From the NCBI RefSeq assembly GCF_001590725.1, contig NZ_LQXR01000009.1, positions 1-64,000 of the forward strand: 64,000 nt of DNA, written 5' to 3'. This DNA comes from Snodgrassella sp. CFCC 13594. Its GTDB lineage: Bacteria; Pseudomonadota; Gammaproteobacteria; Burkholderiales; Neisseriaceae. The notes below the pieces were generated by a model. That model ran no database searches. It was not told where the DNA came from and saw nothing but the letters and a program-made list of their open reading frames with translations. The position numbers were made by a program, and so were the translations under genes. This document shows positions 58,568 through 64,000 of this stretch, piece after piece. Position 1 is the first letter of the stretch, and each line of letters begins with the position of its first letter.

Positions 58568-58640
58568 CAAGCTACCCATGTGATACATTTGCATCTACGG
58601 AGTTTGCTTCACATATGAGCAGCGACGTATGAGTAGCTTG
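58568..58640. promoter_or_regulatory. Inverted repeat between the XRE and zinc-ribbon genes
   Basis: CAAGCTAC (58568-58575) is exactly complementary to GTAGCTTG (58633-58640), 57 nt apart; the matches extend weakly (CCATGTG versus CGTATGA). The arms flank the divergent promoter region and could be paired operator half-sites for the XRE protein. Confidence 0.4.
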
Positions 58641-58662
58641 TGAACCAGCACATGGAGTGAAA

Positions 58663-59094
58663 ATGTCAATTCAATGTCCCAAATGTGGAAGTGACCACAT
58701 TCAATCAATCAGGGCCGTACTTCAATCAGGAACAACTTACAGCACAGGTTCTGTTGTTGGTGTAGGTGTTGGAACTAGTGGAGCTGGCACTTTTGGAGGC
58801 ACTACTTCCAACACCAGCCAAACTACATTGGCTGCACGATTTTCCCCACCCAAAAAACCAAAGAAGTTGGAAATTATTGCTGGTGCAATAATGTCGCTAG
58901 CTACAAGTCCTTGGCTATTCAGCAAAAGTCCACTCATGGCAATTACCATTGGTATTATCCTTTGGTGGCTTTGGGAAATTCGTGCTTACAAGAAGCGAGA
59001 CAAAATCTATAAGGAGCAATATCCGATTTGGAAGAACATGCAGGACTATGGTTATTACTGCCATCGGTGTGGAAATGCTTTTCCAGTAAAGTGA
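58663..59094 (+). CDS. Membrane protein with a split zinc ribbon (unknown function)
   Basis: 143 residues from the ATG at 58663 (GGAG 5 nt upstream). One CxxC pair opens the protein (CPKC, Cys 5 and 8) and another closes it (CHRC, Cys 133 and 136), together making the four ligands of a zinc ribbon. Between them lie a Gly/Ser/Thr-rich stretch (about 22-55) and two hydrophobic helices (about 71-89 and 92-109). So the ribbon's halves are brought together by a membrane hairpin, both on the cytoplasmic side. I do not recognise a family; similar zinc-ribbon membrane proteins occur on mobile elements. Confidence 0.65.
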   Translation: MSIQCPKCGSDHIQSIRAVLQSGTTYSTGSVVGVGVGTSGAGTFGGTTSNTSQTTLAARFSPPKKPKKLEIIAGAIMSLATSPWLFSKSPLMAITIGIILWWLWEIRAYKKRDKIYKEQYPIWKNMQDYGYYCHRCGNAFPVK

Positions 59095-59110
59095 GCATCG
59101 CAAAAATATA

Positions 59111-59137
59111 AAGCCACTCGTTGAGTGGCTTTTTTTG
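59111..59137 (+). terminator. Terminator of the zinc-ribbon gene
   Basis: AAGCCACTC, 3-base loop, GAGTGGCTTTTTTT, 16 nt past the stop codon: a clear Rho-independent terminator. Confidence 0.93.
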
Positions 59138-59148
59138 TTCATAAAAAA

Positions 59149-59176
59149 AGCCCCATTGCTGGGGCTTGATTTTTTC
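59149..59176. terminator. Second terminator hairpin
   Basis: AAGCCCC, 6-base loop, GGGGCTT with a run of A before and of T shortly after. It directly follows the previous one and could insulate the Rep-like gene that starts downstream. Confidence 0.8.
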
Positions 59177-59226
59177 TTGAATTCTGCTTTATTGAATATT
59201 GTCTAGATAAACATAAGGAGAATTCA

Positions 59227-59793
59227 ATGTCTAACATTATCAATTGAAACAATAAAAATCAAAATGTCAACAACTCAAATCAAGAATTTGACTATTTTTC
59301 TCTCAACAAACGAGTATTTAGTGAGCTTGTTCTAACAAGTAGACCGAAGCTCATTCTCTATCAAATAATCTCCTATCTTGCTTGCACATGCACCTATAAA
59401 AATGGGTTCGTTGGAATTCATAGTGAGATTAAACAAGCAACCTTGTGCGAAGCACTAGGAATAGATAGAAGAGATATAGCAGGATACTTAAAGCAGCTTG
59501 AAGCTATGAGGCTCATTAAGGTCTTCAACACAAGCCCATTAGTTCTACAAGTGCTAGAAGTTCCACAGGCACCCCAAATAAACGACATTAAGGGGCTATT
59601 GCTCTATGCACTTACTAACCCACAGCAATTCAATTTTCATAGAAATTTGAAGAGAAAAGCAGCATTCTTTGAGACATTCAAAGAATACAACTCTCAAATT
59701 CTTGTTGAAAAAATGAAGAAAGCAGAGGTCCCAGAGGATCACCAAACAACAGAGCAAGAACCAGACGACTACGATCCATTTGGCTTTAAATAA
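59227..59793 (+). pseudogene. Winged-helix, Rep-like mobile-element protein with an in-frame TGA at codon 7
   Basis: An excellent ribosome site (AAGGAG, 6 nt) precedes the ATG at 59227, but that frame meets TGA at 59245-59247 after six codons and is then open to 59793. Read through, it is 188 residues: an Asn-rich N-terminus, a winged-helix-like part (SLNKRVFSELVLTSRPKLIL and LCEALGIDRRDIAGYLKQLE) and a charged tail ending DDYDPFGFK. No ATG restarts the frame before the HTH; a TTG at 59443 would omit part of it. The position just before iteron-like repeats suggests a replication or copy-control protein. It is either broken, read through, or behind a six-codon leader peptide. Confidence 0.6.
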
Positions 59794-59795
59794 TA

Positions 59796-59817
59796 ATCCC
59801 CGAAAGGGGATTTTTTT
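59796..59817 (+). terminator. Terminator after the Rep-like gene
   Basis: ATCCCC, GAAA tetraloop, GGGGATTTTTTT: a tight Rho-independent terminator directly behind the stop codon. Confidence 0.93.
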
Positions 59818-59861
59818 GACCACATAGAAGTAAAGCACTTACAAGTCAACGACCCAAAAAC

Positions 59862-59964
59862 TCAACCCGACAAGTCAACCCGACACTAGAAGTCTTTATT
59901 AACAAGCCTTTAGATTATGCCGTCCAGCACACTCAACCCGACAACCTATTTATTCAACCCGACA
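59862..59964 (+). repeat. Iteron-like direct repeats, four copies of TCAACCCGACA
   Basis: Exact 11-base copies at 59862, 59875, 59933 and 59954, all in the same orientation, with a degenerate fifth (TCAACGACCC) at 59846. Start-to-start distances are 13, 58 and 21. They resemble Rep-binding iterons. Confidence 0.75.
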
Positions 59965-60146
59965 CCCGCACCCTTATCAATCAGCACTTCAGAGAAAACC
60001 TACCGACAGTTTTCGCATGTTTGATAAAGAATGTTTGACTTTTCGCACCCTATATCAATCATTCCTTCTCATATTAATGATCATTCATAAGAAGAATAAA
60101 GAATAAATTTCCCTGCGCCAAAAAATTCCCACAGTCCAAATAGAAA

Positions 60147-60172
60147 AGTTACTCATTGAGTAGCTTTTTTTA
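60147..60172. terminator. Terminator hairpin near 60,160
   Basis: AAGTTACTC, 3-base loop, GAGTAGCTTTTTTT: stem with one G-U pair and a T run on the plus strand. It lies beyond the end of the RHH-like gene, which is on the minus strand, and may instead end a transcript from the origin region. Confidence 0.75.
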
Positions 60173-60216
60173 TTCCAGGAGGACCCAGACGAGCTGGTCC
60201 ATTTTCACTATCGTGA

Positions 60217-60606
60217 TCAGCCAGCAGAAGAATTCCAAGCAAATTGATCAACAGGTTCTTGTTCTGTCTGCTGATCATGCTTTTCGACTTCGCAATTTAA
60301 TTTAATCAACTCAATCATGGTGGCTTCAATTTCTTTTCCACAGTAAGCAGAAAGTTGAACAAGTTCTTCATAAACCTGATCACCAAGAATTTTCTTCAAA
60401 ATGGTGAGCTTTTGCTTTTTGTCTTTTTCAATGAAGACATCCACCGCACTTCTAACGACCAACGACATATTTGAATTATTTGATTCAATGTGTTCTTTAC
60501 TCAAATACTCAACCTGGTCATTTCTCAAAAATACAGAAATCTTCACATGATCTTTTTCAAACTTGCTTTTTTCTTTGGTGCTCTTTTCTTGTTCTAGTTC
60601 TTCCAT
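60217..60606 (-). CDS. RHH-like small protein of the element (unknown function)
   Basis: 129 residues. A very charged N-terminus (EELEQEKSTKEKSKFEKDH) leads into KISVFLRNDQVEYLSKEHIE and NMSLVVRSAVDVFIEK, which has the strand-helix-helix look of ribbon-helix-helix DNA-binding proteins. A helical part and a tail containing TEQEPVDQF follow. A similar TEQEP word ends the Rep-like protein. AAGGAG lies upstream of the ATG (GAAATAACATTCAAGGAG context). It is divergent from the mob operon, separated by a palindrome-rich region, so it may be a copy-number, partition or mob regulator. Confidence 0.6.
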   Translation of the reverse strand: MEELEQEKSTKEKSKFEKDHVKISVFLRNDQVEYLSKEHIESNNSNMSLVVRSAVDVFIEKDKKQKLTILKKILGDQVYEELVQLSAYCGKEIEATMIELIKLNCEVEKHDQQTEQEPVDQFAWNSSAG

Positions 60607-60684
60607 AAATTCTCCTTGAATGTTATTTCATAATAACAACTCAAAAAGAGCAAACAAGGATAAGAAGCTATCGACCTCGGATTT

Positions 60685-60905
60685 AATCGGATTGGGTCTT
60701 GTGTCTTCGACACCCTTCAAAAAAGTCTAGTCAATCAATCGGATTAAATCTTATTAGGCAAATCATATTTAATCAGACAACAACCAACCACTTTAAAAGC
60801 AAGCAGATTAAATCAGATTGCCCATTCTTGCTTGTCTTCTCTAATCTGATTGGTTGGTATTACATAAAATTTTCTGCCTTTTTCCTTGTCTTCTTCAATC
60901 TGATT
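60685..60905. repeat. Five palindromes AATC-N-GATT
   Basis: AATCGGATT at 60685 and 60737, AATCAGATT at 60811, AATCTGATT at 60843 and 60897: all palindromes with one free central base. Several are extended by TTTA or TAAA on one side. The last two belong to a near-identical 22-base direct repeat (CTTGTCTTCT, 2 bases, AATCTGATTG). They look like operator sites or iterons for a dimeric protein of the element. Confidence 0.75.
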
Positions 60906-60978
60906 GCTATCGAATTTCACTCAGATCGTGGACATTTCATTTCTATTTCGTAAGATTAATACATATAAAGCAAGGCCA

Positions 60979-61030
60979 ATTTTTCCAGACGAAACTTTCG
61001 GCTATTTCATAGCCTCGTTTCTGGAAAAAT
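60979..61030. other. Large imperfect hairpin (oriT candidate)
   Basis: Outer arms ATTTTTCCAGA-cg-AAAC and GTTTCTGGAAAAAT pair with a 2-base bulge; within it GGCTAT-TTC-ATAGCC forms a second stem. It lies 55 nt before the first mob gene, where ColE1-type oriT regions sit. Confidence 0.55.
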
Positions 61031-61036
61031 CCCTTG

Positions 61037-61053
61037 CTAGGGCTATGCCCTAG
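61037..61053. other. Perfect palindrome CTAGGGC-TAT-GCCCTAG
   Basis: 7-bp perfect arms with a 3-base loop directly after the larger hairpin and 32 nt before the mob start codon. It could be the terminal stem next to a nick site or an operator of the mob operon. Confidence 0.55.
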
Positions 61054-61084
61054 AACCCTTATAAAAACAACTACGGAGAAGAAA

Positions 61085-61291
61085 ATGACATTGACAGGAA
61101 AAGATAAAGAAATATATGAACACCTATTGAAAGACTTAAGATCAACAGGTGGGAAAATCGGCAAAAGACAAATTTTGAAGCAGTTTGATTGCCTGTATTC
61201 AAAATGGTTTTCTAGTCAGGTTAACACTCAAGAGCTTAGAAAGGATTTTGAGAAACAGATAGATATTGAGGAAAGAAAATGGCAACATTAA
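61085..61291 (+). CDS. Small mobilisation-operon protein (unknown function)
   Basis: 68 residues from the ATG at 61085, with GGAG 7 nt upstream. A short, charged, largely helical protein (LTGKDKEIYEHLLKDLRS, GKRQILKQFDCLYSKWF). I do not recognise a family. It overlaps the MobC-like gene by 13 nt and shares its ribosome-site style, so it is likely a relaxosome accessory or regulator. Confidence 0.65.
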   Translation: MTLTGKDKEIYEHLLKDLRSTGGKIGKRQILKQFDCLYSKWFSSQVNTQELRKDFEKQIDIEERKWQH

Positions 61292-61674
61292 AAACACACC
61301 CAGGTCGAACCAATGACGATCACAAGTTCAAGCGAGATACACGATTCGAAATCAGACTTTCAGAGATCGAATATGAGGCCCTTGTAGCCCAATGGCACAA
61401 ATCAGGTAAGCACAATTCTATGGCCCGTTATGCTCGTGCCTGCATTTTTGGTGAAGAGGACAAGATAGAAATTCACATCAACCAGAAAAAGCAAGCCGGG
61501 ATTGATCGTCTCAAGGTGCAAGGTGCCCTTGGCAAAATTGGCTCCAATTTCAATCAGCTTGCCAAGCAGTTGAATTCGAAATATGACTTCATCACTGCCA
61601 AGACCTTGATCGCTGAAATGGAAAAAATCAGGATTGAACTTGAAAAGATTTCCAATCTGAACGACGGAGAATGA
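61279..61674 (+). CDS. mobC: MobC-like relaxosome accessory protein
   Basis: 131 residues. A ribbon-helix-helix-like N-terminus (DTRFEIRLSEIEYEALVAQW and NSMARYARACIFG) is followed by the helix GALGKIGSNFNQLAKQLNSK, the segment shared by MobC/MbeC-type proteins (pattern L-x-x-I-G-x-N-x-N-Q-x-A). MobC binds oriT and helps the relaxase open and nick the DNA. Its stop is 1 nt ahead of the relaxase start. Confidence 0.85.
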   Translation: MATLKTHPGRTNDDHKFKRDTRFEIRLSEIEYEALVAQWHKSGKHNSMARYARACIFGEEDKIEIHINQKKQAGIDRLKVQGALGKIGSNFNQLAKQLNSKYDFITAKTLIAEMEKIRIELEKISNLNDGE

Positions 61675-61675
61675 A

Positions 61676-63184
61676 ATGCTCCATGTCCGAATGAAACATG
61701 GCAAGGGAGATCCACAGAAAGCCGCTGATTACCTTTTGAGTGACAAAGACCACACCGGCAAGTCTCGCTCTGTCAAACCTGAAATTCTAGATGGTGATCC
61801 GAACAATGTCGCCAAGATTGCCAGCATGACCACCAGAGCCCACAAGTATGCAACTGGGGCCTTGGCCTTCCGTGACACAGAAAAGCCCACCCTGGCCCAG
61901 CAGCAGGCCGTTATGAGGGACTTTGAAGCCACCTTCCTTCCAGGTCTTGAGAAGGACAAGAACTATGCGATTGCATGGGTTGCCCATTGTGACAAGGGCA
62001 ATCTTGAATTGAACTACTTTCTTGCTACTACTGAGCTAACCACTGGAAAGCAGTTGAACCCTTTTCCACCAGGCACCCTTCAACATGAGTTCAATGATGC
62101 TTGGGTTCAGAACACCAATCAACAACTTGGCTACGACCAAGTCGTCACTGATCCGCTGAAAATCTCTCGCTCAAAATTTGAACAGAAGATTCTTCCACTT
62201 AAAGAAGCCACTGCCGAAATCTGTCAGCAGGCAAAATCACACAAAGAGATCAGGGACAACCTAGAAGAGATTTTCAAGTCAGCCATTGAACACGATGAGA
62301 TCAAGAGCCGCCAAGAGATTATTGACTTGCTCAAAGAGCATGGTGATATAACCAGAGTCGGCAACGATTACATTTCATTCAAGCCAGAAAGTGAAGCAAA
62401 AGCCATTCGCTTGAAAGGCCCCGTTTTTGAAGAAGGGGCAGACTATAAAGAATTGAAAGAGAAGTCCAAGGAATATCAGCTATCCAAGCAGCAGCCCAAG
62501 GACTTGACTCAAGAGCAGTTCAAGCAGAATAAGGAAAAGATTGATCGTTTGAAAAACTCTCGCCTTGAATACTTCAAGAAGCAATATCAGCAGAAGGAGA
62601 AGAAGGTTCGCACCTTTGGCCCAAAGTCCATGCAGGCTAAAAAGCCTGCTTCTCCAAAATCAGCACCACAACCGCAGCAGCAACCAGACGGACAGCCGGA
62701 GGATGCTATGGCTGCAATGAAAAGAATGATGGAAGAAGTCAGGCAGGAAAATCAGGAATCATTGAAGAAGCAGGAATCACTTGAGAAGTTGGATAACAAA
62801 AAGCAGGAAGCCGCCAAGCCTCAAGATCCTATCGTGGTGAAGTCCAACAGCAGCAAGCAGGCCCAACCTACCAGGAACGACCACAAGCCCGCTATAGCCT
62901 CGTTTGGGCAGGTTGCCACAGGTTCAAGAGCGGCATTCTTCACTATCCAGATTAATCATGTGCTGGCTTCCAAGCATTCATTGGAAATGCAGATCGGCAG
63001 TTTGAGCATGTTCAAGCTATCCGACATAGTGAAGAAGCAGGAGTTAATGCGACAAATTTACTTGTTGCAGCAGCAGATTGAAGTCTTGAAGGCACAGCAG
63101 GAACAGGCAGCAACCGCCGAGCTTATCCAGCAGCAGGCAGCCCGCTACAAGAACACCACCACACCTAAGCCGAAATGGGTTTGA
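61676..63184 (+). CDS. mobA: MobA/MbeA-type relaxase (HEN class, ColE1-like)
   Basis: 502 residues. The N-terminal relaxase domain has the nicking Tyr at 19 (ADYLLS) and motif III HCDKGNLELN with His104, Glu111 and Asn113, the H-E-N signature of ColE1 MbeA-like relaxases, in place of the usual three His. PGLEKDKNYAIAWVAH and ATTELTTGKQLNPF also match that family. The C-terminal half is Gln/Lys-rich coiled coil (positions about 275-400 and 440-485). It cuts one strand at oriT and leads it into the recipient. No coupling protein or type IV secretion gene is visible, so transfer needs a helper plasmid. Confidence 0.93.
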   Translation: MLHVRMKHGKGDPQKAADYLLSDKDHTGKSRSVKPEILDGDPNNVAKIASMTTRAHKYATGALAFRDTEKPTLAQQQAVMRDFEATFLPGLEKDKNYAIAWVAHCDKGNLELNYFLATTELTTGKQLNPFPPGTLQHEFNDAWVQNTNQQLGYDQVVTDPLKISRSKFEQKILPLKEATAEICQQAKSHKEIRDNLEEIFKSAIEHDEIKSRQEIIDLLKEHGDITRVGNDYISFKPESEAKAIRLKGPVFEEGADYKELKEKSKEYQLSKQQPKDLTQEQFKQNKEKIDRLKNSRLEYFKKQYQQKEKKVRTFGPKSMQAKKPASPKSAPQPQQQPDGQPEDAMAAMKRMMEEVRQENQESLKKQESLEKLDNKKQEAAKPQDPIVVKSNSSKQAQPTRNDHKPAIASFGQVATGSRAAFFTIQINHVLASKHSLEMQIGSLSMFKLSDIVKKQELMRQIYLLQQQIEVLKAQQEQAATAELIQQQAARYKNTTTPKPKWV

Positions 63185-63199
63185 TCCCTGCCGGTGGCT

Positions 63200-63232
63200 C
63201 CTACTTCATTTGGCCTTGCCAAATAAAGTAGG
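63200..63232. other. Inverted repeat after the relaxase gene
   Basis: CCTACTT-c-ATTTGGC, 3-base loop, GCCAAAT-aa-AGTAGG: a long stem with small bulges, 16 nt past the relaxase stop. It may end the mob transcript, although there is no strong T run on the plus strand. Confidence 0.55.
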
Positions 63233-63234
63233 TC

Positions 63235-63263
63235 GAAAAAAAAGCACCTCACTATGGAGGTGC
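63235..63263 (-). terminator. Terminator of the recombinase gene
   Basis: On the minus strand, GCACCTC, 6-base loop, GAGGTGC is followed by nine T (63235-63243 on the plus strand are A). It lies about 60 nt past the recombinase stop. Confidence 0.85.
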
Positions 63264-63323
63264 CGCTAGGCTGGCTGTTTGGACCGCTTCGTCGGGTCCT
63301 TCCGAGATATTCAAGAAGGCCGT

Positions 63324-64000
63324 TTACTTCCTTGTTGGCAATTTGATAGGGCTATACCTCTTGGTGGTCTGTTTATTGCTATGGCCGACTGACTTCATGA
63401 TTTGTTCTTGACTACTCAGGCCAGAAGGAGGCAATTCACTGATATGGTTCTTTTCTAAGGTGCGGACATTCTCAATGCCCAATAACTCACTAATGAGAAT
63501 GGAGAAATTTGCTCCGTCCATTCCTGTGATCTGTCCGATATTGAAAACAAGATTGCTGATTGCCTCACGACGGAAGAAATGGAAACGGAATTTGTCCAGC
63601 TTGTGCCGCTCAATGAACTTATCAAACGAGCCGGAGAAGCCCAGCAGGGTATAGGTGAACAACCTAGGGTCATTGTCCCTCTTGGGGATGGCTTCCAAAA
63701 TTTGGCGAGCTTCCTTGGTGACAACTACTTTCCTAGGTTTACCCGACTTCGTTTGATAAAGCTGGATATAGTTTTCGTCCAAATGGACTTGTTCCCATGT
63801 GAGCGGCACAACCTCACTACGACGAAAGCCACAATGATAGGCAAGCAATGAAATTTGTTTCAATTCTGGATTTGAGTATTCATCCAAAGCCTTGAATAAG
63901 GTTTCTTTTTCTTCATTGCTCAGGCGATAAACATTTTTTGGATCTCGGTTTTTGAGTAGTTCTTTATCATAGTCAGCAACAGGATTGCGAAGTCCTTTGA
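63324..64000 (-). CDS. Tyrosine recombinase/integrase (partial, 5' end outside window)
   Basis: About 225 codons are visible; the frame is open to the right edge, so the N-terminus is missing. The catalytic residues are present: Arg in CGFRRSEVVPLTW, Lys in TKSGKPRKVVV, His-x-x-Arg in FHFFRREAISNL, and His and the nucleophile Tyr in GHSNKQTTKRYSPI. An insertion of about 40 residues between the HxxR and the last His (GMDGANFSILISELLGIENV) is longer than usual. It probably integrates and excises the element or resolves plasmid dimers. It faces the mob operon. Confidence 0.9.
   Translation of the reverse strand, partial: KGLRNPVADYDKELLKNRDPKNVYRLSNEEKETLFKALDEYSNPELKQISLLAYHCGFRRSEVVPLTWEQVHLDENYIQLYQTKSGKPRKVVVTKEARQILEAIPKRDNDPRLFTYTLLGFSGSFDKFIERHKLDKFRFHFFRREAISNLVFNIGQITGMDGANFSILISELLGIENVRTLEKNHISELPPSGLSSQEQIMKSVGHSNKQTTKRYSPIKLPTRK

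Larger units (their letters stand above)
59818..60216. other. Non-coding region after the Rep-like gene (origin candidate)
   Basis: About 400 bases without a credible gene. Holds four exact direct repeats of TCAACCCGACA (separate entry), an A+T-rich stretch at about 60050-60115, and a terminator at 60147-60172. Iterons beside an A+T-rich region and a Rep-like gene are the usual anatomy of a plasmid replication origin. Confidence 0.5.
60607..61084. other. Palindrome-rich divergent region, oriT candidate
   Basis: 478 bases between the RHH-like gene and the mob operon. Holds five 9-base palindromes AATC-N-GATT, a duplicated 22-base unit, a large hairpin at 60979-61030 and a perfect one at 61037-61053 (separate entries). 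No credible gene; the open stretch at 60699-60953 is made of the repeats. Confidence 0.6.

Noticed and set aside
59245-59247. TGA in the Rep-like gene as a selenocysteine codon
   Set aside because: No hairpin of SECIS type was seen directly downstream, the site is in a disordered-looking N-terminus, and no redox motif surrounds it.
60699-60953. 84-codon open frame in the palindrome-rich region
   Set aside because: It is made largely of the repeated AATC-N-GATT units, has no ribosome site and shows no domain character.

Overview
The window comes from a member of the Neisseriaceae (Betaproteobacteria). The 12-mer AGGCTGCCTGAA and its complement recur throughout the first 57 kb, both singly and as inverted pairs that serve as terminators. 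This is the DNA-uptake-sequence dialect I recall being described for Simonsiella-type Neisseriaceae (AG-simDUS). Gene order (ndk-rlmN-pilW-rodZ, rpsA-ihfB, rpsP-rimM-trmD-rplS, hemCDXY) fits the family. The genus cannot be fixed from the sequence alone.

Positions 1-57,050 are chromosomal housekeeping DNA. From the left: rodZ (cut by the window edge), pilW, rlmN, ndk, zapE, ihfB, rpsA and cmk on the minus strand; aroA, ruvB, an HSL-type esterase, a broken GFA-family gene and a phosphomannomutase on the plus strand; then on the minus strand an amino-acid ABC permease-ATPase fusion, a bacteriohemerythrin, cardiolipin synthase, the heme cluster hemC-hemD-hemX-hemY-hemE, a sirtuin, argD and coq7. 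Next come an M81-peptidase/MFS locus (peptidase broken by an amber codon) with a divergent LysR regulator, a copper module (copA, copZ, cueR with a 19-bp-spacer MerR-type promoter), smc, a minor pilin, a TlpA-like thioredoxin, an ArsC-like gene (broken), a YdcF-type protein, a HemJ/CopD-like membrane protein, a CYTH protein, hemL, a PhoX phosphatase, a DUF4190-type membrane protein, groS-groL with a heat-shock promoter, rpoE-rseA, tilS, accA, a Pat-type acetyltransferase, rpsP-rimM-trmD-rplS and purM.

An accessory region of different style runs from about 57,060 to the right edge: A+T-richer, no uptake sequences, short genes with strong ribosome binding sites. It holds a Panacea/SocA-type antitoxin-domain gene followed 1 nt later by an unrecognised small protein (candidate toxin), an XRE regulator, a membrane protein with a split zinc ribbon, a winged-helix Rep-like gene followed by iteron-like repeats, a small RHH-like protein, a palindrome-rich region with oriT-like hairpins, a mobilisation operon (small protein, MobC-like, ColE1/MbeA-like HEN relaxase) and the C-terminal part of a tyrosine recombinase. 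This reads as an integrated mobilizable plasmid or integrative mobilizable element that continues beyond position 64,000.

Six conserved genes (GFA, copZ, arsC-like, rseA, tilS, pat) each look like intact genes that have lost exactly one base. One of them, tilS, is normally essential. This pattern points first to deletion-type sequencing or assembly errors, although real decay cannot be excluded from sequence alone. A separate nonsense codon interrupts the M81 gene.
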